A DNA stretch of 64,000 nt, taken from an uncultured Collinsella sp. Lineage in GTDB: Bacteria > Actinomycetota > Coriobacteriia > Coriobacteriales > Coriobacteriaceae. Below are positions 1 to 8,143 of this stretch, in pieces. Where the stretch lies: contig CAAGEH010000003.1 of assembly GCA_900768795.1 (NCBI GenBank), positions 62,001 through 126,000 on the forward strand, written 5' to 3'. The notes under the pieces were generated by a model, which worked only from the letters and a program-made list of their open reading frames with translations, had not been told where the DNA came from and did no database searches. Numbering within the stretch: the first letter of the stretch is position 1; every line of letters begins with the position of its first letter. The position numbers and the translations under genes are program-made.

Positions 1-1
1 C

Positions 2-166
2 GGTATGGGTGAGAGCGGCATGGGACAGTATCACGGGCGCGAGAGCTTCGATACGTTCAGCCATAAGAAGAGCTTGGTGAACAAGGCGACGTTTTTTGAT
101 GCACCGTTTCGTTATGCGCCCTACGCGAGCTGGAAAAGCAAATTCGTAAGGATATTCGTGCACTAA
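2..166 (+). CDS. Aldehyde dehydrogenase, C-terminal fragment (gene enters from the left edge)
   Basis: The first 54 codons visible, ending with TAA at 164-166, read as the C-terminus of a class-3-type NAD(P)-dependent aldehyde dehydrogenase. The signature is the end pattern GMGESGMGQYHG followed by FDTFSHKKS and a basic tail rich in Phe, Arg and Lys, as in short YwdH/AlkH-like aldehyde dehydrogenases that oxidise aldehydes to acids. The catalytic Cys and the nucleotide-binding part lie outside the window, so substrate and start cannot be judged. Family assignment is from the tail only, but this tail is distinctive. Confidence 0.8.
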   Translation, partial: GMGESGMGQYHGRESFDTFSHKKSLVNKATFFDAPFRYAPYASWKSKFVRIFVH

Positions 167-551
167 CGCGCCCGTGATTATGCCGCTAGCGGTCCCTGCA
201 GCTTGACAATCTCTCTCGTGACCAGGCCGTCGGCTGCCCCTGCAGCTCGACAACTTTGCCCGTCTTGGCCGCCTGTTTGATCGCGTTGAGGTAGCAGAGC
301 ATTTTGACGTTGTCTGCGGGCGCGGACCTTGCGGGCGCGGACCTTGCGGGCGCGGACCTTGCGGGCGCGGACCTTGCGGGCGCGAGCCTTACGTGCGTGG
401 GCTGCCACGGTCCTTTGCGATCTGGCGACAGTTAGGGACGAGTCCTGGGCAAAGCGAATCGATTGCGCGTTATTCAACGAGGCGGCAAAGCCGCGCGGAT
501 ACAATAGACCCAACGGTCGATTTTTATTTGGGGATAAAAGGGCGTGATGAG
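167..551. other. Gap with a possible decayed oxidoreductase tail on the minus strand
   Basis: No intact gene is visible between the aldehyde dehydrogenase stop and the lipoprotein. On the minus strand, roughly 320 down to 240, one frame reads LCYLNAIKQAAKTGKVVEL. This resembles the extreme C-terminus of Gfo/Idh/MocA-type oxidoreductases, but upstream in that frame there is only the 15-bp repeat, so at most a remnant survives. A short duplication is also visible: CTGCAGCTTGACAA near 195 and CTGCAGCTCGACAA near 241. Confidence 0.3.
316..390. repeat. 15-bp tandem repeat, five units
   Basis: Four perfect copies of GCGGGCGCGGACCTT (316-330, 331-345, 346-360, 361-375) are followed by one copy with two changes (376-390). 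The unit is a multiple of three, so every frame stays open: a five-residue period appears on both strands, for example RARTL on the plus strand. No start or ribosome site ties it to a protein, so it is annotated as a non-coding minisatellite. Confidence 0.9.
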
Positions 552-1289
552 GTGCGCAGGGTTTGCGATGGGCACAGTGACGGGCGCGGTAATGGGCGCA
601 GGGCCGAGCGCTGCAAAGTTCTCCTTGCGGTGGCGGTTGCTGCGTTGACGTGCGTATGCGCAATGCCACTTTGTGCGTGCTCGAATGCCAATACTGACGG
701 GACATCCGCGACCGAAAACTATGACGAGGGTTCGAATGCCGACAGTCTTGAGGACATTCAGAAGAAGATCGACGCCCTCGATGCCAAAGATAACAAGGAC
801 GACAAATCGGCCTCGGTCGATACCAACGCCACTGCCGAGAGCGTTGCCAAGCGCCTTCCGTATATCGGTATGCCTAAAACCCTGATCGATAAAACGTGGT
901 TGGGCGCGCCCGATAAGGTGGATAAGGCGCTGGACAGCGGCAAATGGCAGGGCGGCACTCCGTATTATTGGTGCGCTAAAAATGGCAGCGACGATTACGT
1001 GTTCAGCGCGATCGTTATGGATGATTCCGTGGTTCAGGTTGATAAATACAATATGGGCACGGATTATTGGCTCGATCCAAAGAGCAAAGCGGAGCTCGTG
1101 ATGCCCAATCGAAAGGCGTCGGGCATGCAAATCGATAACAGCGATGCATTTGCCGTGCAAACAGATCCGTTCGACTACGATTCGCCTGAGGAATACGCCG
1201 ATAACGCTCAGAAGGAGTTTGCTGCGAGTGGCAGCTCGGACCCTTGGCAGGACGCATATACCTACTGGGAAGAGATGGTTCAGCAATAA
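552..1289 (+). CDS. Putative lipoprotein of unknown function
   Basis: About 245 residues. I start at GTG 552 because a purine-rich ribosome site (AAAAGGG, 536-542) precedes it and because this places a basic n-region directly before the hydrophobic stretch VLLAVAVAALTCVCAMPLCAC, which ends in a lipobox-like LCAC. The open frame extends further upstream through the repeat region, but that part has no signal-peptide logic. After the lipobox come an acidic, Asn/Asp/Ser-rich linker (about residues 40-95) and a globular part with the segments RLPYIGMPKTLIDKTWLG and GGTPYYWCAKNGSDDYVF, in the style of secreted proteins with a SmpA/OmlA-like fold. I do not recognise the family; a surface-anchored lipoprotein is the extent of the call. 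Confidence 0.7.
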   Translation: MRRVCDGHSDGRGNGRRAERCKVLLAVAVAALTCVCAMPLCACSNANTDGTSATENYDEGSNADSLEDIQKKIDALDAKDNKDDKSASVDTNATAESVAKRLPYIGMPKTLIDKTWLGAPDKVDKALDSGKWQGGTPYYWCAKNGSDDYVFSAIVMDDSVVQVDKYNMGTDYWLDPKSKAELVMPNRKASGMQIDNSDAFAVQTDPFDYDSPEEYADNAQKEFAASGSSDPWQDAYTYWEEMVQQ

Positions 1290-1301
1290 TCGCGCTTGGC
1301 A

Positions 1302-1403
1302 GGTGTGATATCGCCTGGTTTTTGCCCCGTGTAAGTCGCCCGCCGTGTACTTACCCAGTTGCTCGAGCGTGGTGCGATATCGCCCGCTTTTGTCCCGTGT
1401 AAG
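1302..1403. repeat. Pair of about 34-bp direct repeats downstream of the lipoprotein gene
   Basis: The copies are 1302-1335 and 1371-1403. Both begin GGTGYGATATCGCC and end CCCGTGTAAG, with a few differences and one indel between. They lie in the 416-bp gap between the lipoprotein stop and the deformylase and carry no open frame. Confidence 0.7.
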
Positions 1404-1404
1404 C

Positions 1405-1525
1405 TAAGTGAGTAGGTTTTTGCGCCTCTGCTGAGTAGACGAATATTGAACAATCAATTTACCTGCGGTTTTGTTGGCCGATTTCGTCCGTATACTCGAG
1501 GGTTCTCGCAAAACCTACTTACTTA
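1405..1525. repeat. 121-bp element bounded by imperfect 19-20-bp inverted repeats (MITE-like)
   Basis: The left end (1405-1424) begins TAAGTGAGTAGG and the right end (1507-1525) is its reverse complement with one substitution and one indel. The interior is AT-richer than the surroundings and non-coding. It contains ACCTGCGGTTTTG (1461-1473), a short motif that recurs in other gaps of this window. No target-site duplication is obvious. Confidence 0.5.
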
Positions 1526-1705
1526 CTGCGAAGGCTGTATAACAGAGTGAAAATACGGGCATTTTCTGCCGGTTCGATTGGTTTTCGCGTCTGGTTTACG
1601 TATTTGCTTCGCGTTATCGCGTATATTCGACGGAAGCAGATCAGTGCGCATGCCCAAGGCGGCAGAAGAACGCGCTTTTGAGGTGACGGGGGCAAAACCC
1701 TGCCG

Positions 1706-2116
1706 CTAGATAACAATGCCCTCGCAATGGTCGCATTCGTGCTGGATGATTTGCGCGGTAAACCCGCGAAACATTTGCGTGCGCGTGTGCCACGCGGCGT
1801 CGAGCCAGGTTACCTTGATGCGGCGATAGCGTGTACACGGGCGCGCGCCGTCGAGCGAGAGGCAGGACTCCTCGGTCTGATACTCGTCGTGCTGCTCGAT
1901 AATGCGGGGGTTGAACATTACGAGCGTGTGGGAGCCTTCAGTTACAGCGATGACGCATTTGCGCTTGCCGATCATGTTTGCGGCAAGCCCCACGCATTCA
2001 TGGGAATGGGCGGCAAGCGTGTCTGCCAGGTCGCGCCCGATGGCGATATCTTCTGGGGTGGCTGGCGCGCTAGGCATGCGCAGCATGATGGGCGAGTGGA
2101 CGATGTTGCAAACCAT
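1706..2116 (-). CDS. def: Divergent peptide deformylase
   Basis: 136 residues. Peptide deformylase is a metalloenzyme that removes the formyl group from the N-terminal Met of new proteins in the cytoplasm. The three family motifs are visible in order: motif I as VGLAANMIG (about residues 42-50), motif II as EESCLSL (about 82-88, with the metal-binding Cys) and motif III as QHECDH (about 125-130, with the two His ligands and the catalytic Glu). Motif I normally ends with a Gln at the position where Met is found here, so activity or specificity may differ from the housekeeping enzyme, which must lie elsewhere. The start is ATG 2116, preceded on the minus strand by AAGGGG. Length is somewhat shorter than the usual 150-190 residues. 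Confidence 0.85.
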   Translation of the reverse strand: MVCNIVHSPIMLRMPSAPATPEDIAIGRDLADTLAAHSHECVGLAANMIGKRKCVIAVTEGSHTLVMFNPRIIEQHDEYQTEESCLSLDGARPCTRYRRIKVTWLDAAWHTRTQMFRGFTAQIIQHECDHCEGIVI

Positions 2117-2156
2117 GGTTTCCCCTTGTGGATTGATCGCGGGTGGCTGGGTGTGA

Positions 2157-2245
2157 GTGTAGCCCATTGAGTCGCGGCGCGGGACTCCACAGCAGTCGCA
2201 CGCGTAGGCCTCCACAGGTGTAGCCCATTGAGTCGCGGCGCGGGA
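2157..2245. repeat. Perfect 28-bp direct repeat, 61 bp apart
   Basis: The copies are 2157-2184 and 2218-2245. Each starts GTGTAGCCCATTGAG and ends in GCGGCGCGGGA. They lie between the deformylase start and the operator of the restriction-modification gene and look like a short duplication of upstream DNA. Confidence 0.85.
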
Positions 2246-2303
2246 GGTTCGTGTGCGGACGGGCGGATACGGCGCCGCCGAAAGTCCCAGATTATGCTCT
2301 TCT

Positions 2304-2350
2304 AGAACATCCGTTCGATCGGTACAATGATGCGATCGAACGGATGTTCT
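2304..2350. promoter_or_regulatory. Operator/promoter of the restriction-modification gene: perfect 18-bp inverted repeat with two LexA-like boxes and two GATC sites
   Basis: Arms 2304-2321 (AGAACATCCGTTCGATCG) and 2333-2350 are exact reverse complements separated by 11 bp. Each arm holds GAAC-N4-GTTC (2305-2316 and 2338-2349), the consensus of Gram-positive/actinobacterial LexA boxes, and each also holds a GATC (2317-2320 and 2334-2337). A -10-like TACAAT (2323-2328) lies in the spacer, so transcription would start inside the right arm, close to the ribosome site at 2351-2357. GATC is the expected target of the Sau3AI-like enzyme encoded just downstream, so repression by LexA or a controller protein and sensing of GATC methylation are both plausible. 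Those roles are inference; the symmetry is seen directly. Confidence 0.75.
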
Positions 2351-2363
2351 GGTGGGGACTGAG

Positions 2364-5040
2364 ATGTACGAAGAGACCGGTATCGGATACGACAGCTCAT
2401 CGCTTGATTCGATTTGCAGATATGCCAAGCGCCTTGAAGGCCACACTCTTCGCGAAGAGTGCCCCGAGCTGACTGCGATAGAGGATTCCCACCGCCGCAA
2501 GGGTTCGTTTGGCAACGCTGTTGAACAGTACTATTTTCACTATGCGATTAACAGCGATCCGAATCCTGATTTTGAAGAGGTGGGTACGGAGCTCAAAACA
2601 ACGCCTCTCAAACTGAAGCGCGATGGCAGCTTTTCCGCAAAAGAGCGCCTCGTTATAAGCATGATTAACTATATGAGCGTGGTTGATGAGACGTGGGAAA
2701 CGAGTAGTCTGCAAAAGAAGCTGCAAAAGATTCTGCTGGTCGCCTATCAGTATGAGAAGGACACCAACCCTGTAGATTTCCTAGTCAAGGTTGTTGAGCT
2801 CTGGGGTGTTCCTCAGGAAGACATTTCGACGTTTAAAAGCGATTGGGATACGGTTGTCGCAAAAATACGTGCGGGTAAGGCGCACGAGCTTTCTGGATCG
2901 GATACGCTTTACCTTGAAGCTGCAACAAAGGCTTCAAGTAGCAAAGATCGCCGTCAGCAGCCCTTTTCTGATATCCCCGCCAAGCCAAGAGCATGGGCAA
3001 TTAAAAATTCCTACATGACTGTAGCCCTTAATGGTCTTCTTGAAGTGCAGAAAATCAAAAGAGAAAGAGACGAGGAACAGCTTGATTTATACGAGCTCAT
3101 CCATAGGAGATTCGAGTCTTATTTCGGTTTAACAGAAGTGGAGCTTGCCGAAGTCTGTGGCTACGTCGGAAAAGGGTCGGGTAAACCGAAGAACCTATGT
3201 GCTCTCGTCACACGCCATATTCTCGGCGTCGACGAAGACGCCAGGATTGCGGAATTCGAGAAGGCTGGAATCAAGCCAAAGACAATGCGTGTCAAGGCTA
3301 ATGGAGTGCCCAAAGAGTCAATCTCCTTTCCTGTTTTTGACTACTTCGACCTTGTTCAACAATCCTTTGAAGAAAGCGAATTTTGGGACTATCTGCACCA
3401 GAAATACCTGTTTGTTATCTACCGGGAAGATGCGGATGAAAAGGGCATCTATCGTCTTTCTGAGGTTCTATTCTGGCAGATGCCTGATGCCGATTTGATT
3501 GAAGCGCGGCATTGCTATGACGAGATGCGGCGACGCGTAAAGAATGGCCATGCCGAGCAATCGGTTCGGTCGACAGAAAATCGCTGCTGTCACGTTAGAC
3601 CTCACGGGCGCAATAAAATGGATGCGCTGCCGACACCGTACGGAACGCAGGAAACAAAAAAGTGTTTTTGGATCAATGCTCGTTATATTGGCGAAGAGAT
3701 CGATAGAGTAGAGCGAGAAAATAGTCGATGGCGTCGTGACGCCGATGTGCAGAATAACGGAGACGGTGTGTCTGATCAGGTAATTCGAGTTGCAGAGCTT
3801 TTTGCTGGAGTTGGTGGTTTCCGTTTAGGCCTCGAAGGTTATGTGGATAAAACAGACTCAGAAATGAATATGCCGGCCGCGGGTCCCTTTCAAACGGTCT
3901 GGGCGAATCAGTGGGAGCCGCCGGGAACTCCGGCGAGACAATTTGCAGCCAATTGTTATCGCAAGCGATTCGATGATGGCACTTTGCTCAATGAAGACAT
4001 TCATGCTGCTCTGGATGAATACGAACGTGGAACGATTGATATCCCCGATGTCGATATGGTGGTCGGTGGTTTCCCGTGTCAGGACTATTCGGTTGCAAAG
4101 CCGCTTTCAAAGGCAAGTGGAATTGAGGGCAAAAAAGGTGTTCTCTGGTGGGACATCTATCGTTTTTTAAAGTTGAAGAATTGTCCGCGCTACGTACTGC
4201 TGGAAAATGTCGATCGCTTGCTTAAGAGTCCGGCGTCTCAACGAGGGCGCGATTTTGCCATCATTTTGTCATGCCTTGCCTCGCTTGGCTATGGGGTGGA
4301 ATGGCGAGTAATCAACGGGGCCGACTATGGCTTTCCTCAGAAGCGTCGTCGTACGTACATTTATGCAGAGAAGACGGACGGGGTTTGGGACCTGAAGAAG
4401 CGTCTTGAGGATGGCGTGATGGCTGAAGCTTTTCCTGCGGAAACGCTTGGGGAGCTAACGGAATCGGCTGTTTTTGATGACCCCTACGACAATACTCAGA
4501 AATTTGGCATTGGACTCAAGACATCTCCCTTCCAAAACGCGGGTGTAATGCAAGGCTGTGCTTTTGTGACCGCCAAAGTTCAGGCAAAATATGCGGGTGT
4601 TTGTAAGACCCTTGGTGATGTTCTTGTCAATGACGAGGACGTACCGGAGGAGTTTTTTGTCGAGAACGACAGGCTCGATAAATGGCGCTATCTCAAGGGC
4701 GGCAAAAGTGAGCCTCGTGTGGATAAACGCACGGGATTTACCTATAACTACTCCGAGGGCTCGATGGCATTTCCGGATTCGGCAGCGTCGCCTGCACGTA
4801 CTATCCTGACAAGTGAGGGGGGGTGGCGCCTCCCGGACAAAGCATATCGTTCAGGCTGCAGACGGGCGTTTTCGGCGCCTGCTACCCGACGAGCTCGATC
4901 AGTTACAAGGCTTTCCGAAGGGTTGGACGGATACGGGCATGACGGATGTTCAGCGAGCGTTTTGCGCCGGAAATGCGTTGATTGTCGGTATCCCGCATCG
5001 AATCGGCCAGGTTATTGCGGGCAGGGCGCTCCAGGCTTAG
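2364..5040 (+). CDS. Sau3AI-type restriction endonuclease fused to a C5-cytosine methyltransferase, frameshifted near the 3' end
   Basis: Residues about 1-455 match Sau3AI-family (MutH-like) endonucleases: GSFGNAVEQYYF, the catalytic PDFEEVGTELK (Asp69, Glu76, Lys78), GKAHEL, QQPFSDIPAKPRAW and the terminal CHVRPHGRN. Residues about 473-819 are a DNA cytosine-C5 methyltransferase: motif I AELFAGVGGF, motif IV GGFPCQDYSV (Cys572), motif VI LLENV and motif VIII GFPQKRRRTYIY. Expected target is GATC. At a run of seven G (4817-4823) the frame is broken. The in-frame product ends at 5081 with a nonsense tail; one G fewer restores motif IX (SRTKHIV) and motif X (GNALIVGIPHRIGQVI) and ends at TAG 5038-5040, next to the convergent gene. 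Start is ATG 2364 with GGTGGGG 6 bp upstream; an in-frame GTG at 2352 is less likely. Codon use is AT-richer than the neighbours. Confidence 0.85.
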
Positions 5041-6761
5041 TCGAGAATGCTGTCTGCTATCGCTATGGCGATTTTGCGTGAGCGAGTTTTAACTACTTGG
5101 TTTGCCGTTTCGAAGTCCTTGTGGCTGAGGGCATTGATTGCTTCTTGCAAATCGCTTTCCGAGGGATAGAGGGACTCTTGAATCAACTGCGCATAATTTG
5201 ACGCGCCTGCATCATAAAGTGTCTTCTCCTTCTTTTTATTGTTATCAAGACGGGGGAGATACATGCAATTGCCAATTATGCTGCCAAAAAAGGACCGACT
5301 TGCGGGGTCATCATACTTATTGATTATCTTTTTAGGAACAATATGCTCAAGCTCATACCCATCCCCATAGGGAACACTTGTCGAAAGATAGGTTAAGTTC
5401 GCATGAATGGTAGTGATTGCTTTCGTTTCCTTGTTGAACTGGATGCCAGGAGTCGCGTCTGCCAACCAGTGGTCGAATGCCTCTATGAGCCTGTTTCGAT
5501 TGACGGGCTCAAGGTAGCTCCTCCTTTTGTTTTCGGGGTAATAGTCCAACAGCCTTTGATCTCCGTGAGAGGACCAGGACTTATTTAATGCGTCGAGGAG
5601 ATAGTAAGCTTTGATATTTCTAAGGGAGCTGCAGTAGTCTTCTGACCCAGGAGTGAGCTCCCACAGGGCGGCGAAATACGAAAGAGTTTTGAATGTAGTG
5701 GAAAGTCCCAGCATGTACTCATCGTTTTTATTGCTCTTAATGCGTTTGAGCAGCTTGCCGAATATGTCTTGCAGATTGACGCAGATGCGCTGCACTCTCT
5801 CAAGAATAATTTGAAGTTTGTTGTCGATGTCCTCGGTGTGCGTATTTAATTTCGAAAGGGACCTGTTATCGACGTTCATCGCGATTCCGAGCAGGCCAAA
5901 GCCGATTTCGGCGACTGTGTTCTCCCCTTGAGGGATGAGAGCTTTCAAGTTGTCTTGAACAAACATGCCAAGAGCGATTCCGAGTTCAGAGAGCGTGATG
6001 ATGCGACTTTGTGTCAGCTCGTCTTCGGAAAAACCCTCTAATTCAAATTCAGCGTTTTTAATCATGTCGTTGTAATGGCGTTTGACATTATCAAGAATCT
6101 CGTCTTGGAGGGGTGATTCTCCTGCTGGGAGTAGATTAATTGTCGTATTCACCCATGCTGCATTGAAGATTTCGTACTTCGAAAGTGGCGTTCCGCCTTG
6201 ATTGAGATTCGAGAAGACGGTGGCGATGAGTTCCTTGTTACCAGTGAATTTAATTGCCGGTATTTTGAGGTTTTCAAGATCGACGAAATTGTCGATAGCG
6301 TTCCTTAAGGTCTTTACTTCTTGCCTCACTTCTTTTCGCGTTTGTTTTTGATCGATATCGTCAACCCAATCGTCGTAGTCATCTGAATCGACCCAGGGAT
6401 ACAGCTCGTCAAACTTTTTCTCGCTTAATTTCAAGTCATCGGGGAGCATATCGTTGATTCGGTCGAGAGAGCTTTGATACTCCTCTCGATTTAGCGGTTT
6501 CCAGAAACGGAGCGGACATTTTTTGTATTCAAGGATGGTCGATAAACGCTGCTGACCATCGAGAATTTGAAGCATCGATTCGTTCGTTTGGTCTTCGGGA
6601 TATATGAGCACCGCACCGAAGGGAAGGCCTTGGCGTAGTGTATCAATAAAGTCCTCTTTCTTCTTTTGAGTCCAGACGAGCTTTCTCTGGAAAAGCGGAA
6701 GCTTAATACGCTCGAGGTCGCCGATTGTCAGGTCGAGAGAAGAATAAAGGGCTGCGCTCAT
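5037..6761 (-). CDS. DUF262/DUF1524 protein, GmrSD-like predicted nuclease
   Basis: 574 residues. The N-terminal half is a DUF262 domain (about residues 10-220) with the DGQQRLST motif, a ParB/Srx-like nucleotide-using fold. The C-terminal part (about 450-550) is a DUF1524-type HNH nuclease with LEHIVPKKI and IGNCMYLPRLDNNKK. This two-domain order is that of GmrSD-like, type IV modification-dependent restriction enzymes, which cut foreign modified DNA. It converges on the restriction-modification gene with a 3-bp overlap of the restored reading frame. The start ATG 6761 has a strong GGAGGTAA site and is preceded by a 22-bp palindrome. The gene is clearly AT-richer than the chromosome around it, consistent with horizontal arrival. 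What it cuts is unknown. Confidence 0.85.
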   Translation of the reverse strand: MSAALYSSLDLTIGDLERIKLPLFQRKLVWTQKKKEDFIDTLRQGLPFGAVLIYPEDQTNESMLQILDGQQRLSTILEYKKCPLRFWKPLNREEYQSSLDRINDMLPDDLKLSEKKFDELYPWVDSDDYDDWVDDIDQKQTRKEVRQEVKTLRNAIDNFVDLENLKIPAIKFTGNKELIATVFSNLNQGGTPLSKYEIFNAAWVNTTINLLPAGESPLQDEILDNVKRHYNDMIKNAEFELEGFSEDELTQSRIITLSELGIALGMFVQDNLKALIPQGENTVAEIGFGLLGIAMNVDNRSLSKLNTHTEDIDNKLQIILERVQRICVNLQDIFGKLLKRIKSNKNDEYMLGLSTTFKTLSYFAALWELTPGSEDYCSSLRNIKAYYLLDALNKSWSSHGDQRLLDYYPENKRRSYLEPVNRNRLIEAFDHWLADATPGIQFNKETKAITTIHANLTYLSTSVPYGDGYELEHIVPKKIINKYDDPASRSFFGSIIGNCMYLPRLDNNKKKEKTLYDAGASNYAQLIQESLYPSESDLQEAINALSHKDFETANQVVKTRSRKIAIAIADSILD

Positions 6762-6775
6762 GTTACCTCCAAAGA

Positions 6776-6797
6776 TAGTGAGATCATGATCTCACTA
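6776..6797. promoter_or_regulatory. Perfect 22-bp palindrome upstream of the DUF262 gene, with two GATC sites
   Basis: The half-site TAGTGAGATCA (6776-6786) is exactly mirrored to 6797. It lies about 10 bp upstream of the GGAGGTAA ribosome site of the DUF262 gene and contains GATC at 6782-6785 and 6788-6791. Position and symmetry suggest an operator for a dimeric regulator, possibly methylation-sensitive. Confidence 0.7.
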
Positions 6798-6918
6798 CGC
6801 CGAGGCATGTCAATCCATGTCCGCACGGGGCGGTACCTTCTAATCAACAAAAAGCCCGAGGGTGCGGGCGGGCGAGAGGCTCGTAGATGGCGCCCTTGGG
6901 AGGCTGGAAGGGGTAACC

Positions 6919-7245
6919 ATGTACGAGCCGTCACGTCTAATTTCTTTGTTCTACATCGCCGGATTCCAGTATTGGGACGGAGCCCTCGTCCTCTCTGAGC
7001 TCAAGGTAGGCGAGCGCCTGCGCTTGGTGCCGGAGTTCGACAACCCACACGATTCATCCGCTATGGCCATCTATCGCGGCGAAACCAAGATGGGCTTTGT
7101 GCCCGGATCGGAAAACGAGCTCCTCGCCCTCATGTTCTTCTATGGTCACTCCGATGACTTTGAGCTGCGCGTCTTACAGGTTTCTCCCGATCAAAAGCCG
7201 TGGGAGCAGGTGCGTGTTGGCCTGTATGTAACCGACGCCCGCTAG
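6919..7245 (+). CDS. HIRAN-domain protein
   Basis: 108 residues forming a stand-alone HIRAN domain, recognised by IAGFQYWDG, LRLVPEFDNPHDSSAMAIY and the following MGFVPGSEN. In larger proteins (HLTF-type helicases) HIRAN binds DNA 3' ends or stalled forks; small bacterial and phage versions are often near DNA-repair or defence genes, and this one follows the restriction island. ATG 6919 is chosen because GGAAGGGG lies just upstream; the open frame extends further but without a ribosome site. Partner and function unknown. Confidence 0.8.
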   Translation: MYEPSRLISLFYIAGFQYWDGALVLSELKVGERLRLVPEFDNPHDSSAMAIYRGETKMGFVPGSENELLALMFFYGHSDDFELRVLQVSPDQKPWEQVRVGLYVTDAR

Positions 7246-7379
7246 ATGAGCGCCGCGGAGTAAATCTCAGCTTGCTCTATCATGCACAGGTAAGGGATTC
7301 GTCGGGTTCCGGCTCTGCCTGTGGGGTGGGGCCGGGGCCGCGGCTTTTGTATACGACGGCAGGGCAGGGGAGACGCACC

Positions 7380-7946
7380 ATGATGTGGTTCACGGCAGAT
7401 ACGCACTTTGGGCACTCGAATATTATCGAGCTCACGCATCGTCCATTCTCGTCGGTTCAAGAGATGGATCGGCGCCTCCTTGCGAATATCAACGACCGTG
7501 TGAGTGCGCGCGATTCCCTCTACATCCTGGGAGACTTTTCGTTTCGCACGACGGTTGAAGAGGCGTATGCCATCCGTAAAAAGATCGTTTGCCAGCATGT
7601 ACACCTCATCCGCGGTAACCACGACAAGCACTGGATTGATAGCCCCTTCCCGGATGCCTTTGAATCGGAGCAGGACTATCTGGAAATCAAGCCCGGGTTT
7701 GCCAAGGGCGTCCGCCTGGACCTGTTCCATTACCCCATGTTGAGCTGGAACGGCAAGTGGCGCGGGGCCATTCATCTTCATGGACACATTCATACCGAGG
7801 GACCCGATTATAACGAGCGCAATCGCGAGCGCGGCATTTTGCGCTACGACGTGGGTGTTGATGCCAACGAGTATTGCCCCGTGAGTCGCGATGATATCCT
7901 GGCCTTCTTTGATGGTGTTGAGCCAAAGCCGGCGCAGCTGGCATAG
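7380..7946 (+). CDS. Calcineurin-like metallophosphoesterase
   Basis: 188 residues. Metal-binding motifs of the calcineurin-like phosphoesterase superfamily are in order: DTHFGH (about residues 6-11), GDFSF (about 51-55), RGNHDKHW (about 79-86), a late FHYPM and HLHGHIH (about 130-136). The short, single-domain form matches YfcE/MJ0936-like and phage-type phosphoesterases acting on phosphodiesters; the substrate cannot be told. Two consecutive Met codons (7380 and 7383) follow a GGGGAGA site. It is 134 bp downstream of the HIRAN gene on the same strand. Confidence 0.85.
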   Translation: MMWFTADTHFGHSNIIELTHRPFSSVQEMDRRLLANINDRVSARDSLYILGDFSFRTTVEEAYAIRKKIVCQHVHLIRGNHDKHWIDSPFPDAFESEQDYLEIKPGFAKGVRLDLFHYPMLSWNGKWRGAIHLHGHIHTEGPDYNERNRERGILRYDVGVDANEYCPVSRDDILAFFDGVEPKPAQLA

Positions 7947-8143
7947 CACAATGACGGGGCCAGTGTGGCTGGGTTAACGTAGCGCGACTGGTGTGTTGGC
8001 GCTGGCACGGTGCGGCGTCCGACGAGCTCAAGTGGAGTTGCTGGCGGTTCCTTCGGCAGCGTCATCCTGTGGCGGTAAAACATGCATTTTGAAATGAGCG
8101 GCGGTTGTTGAAACGTTTGAGGGCGTTTTAGGACCCAGGACGT

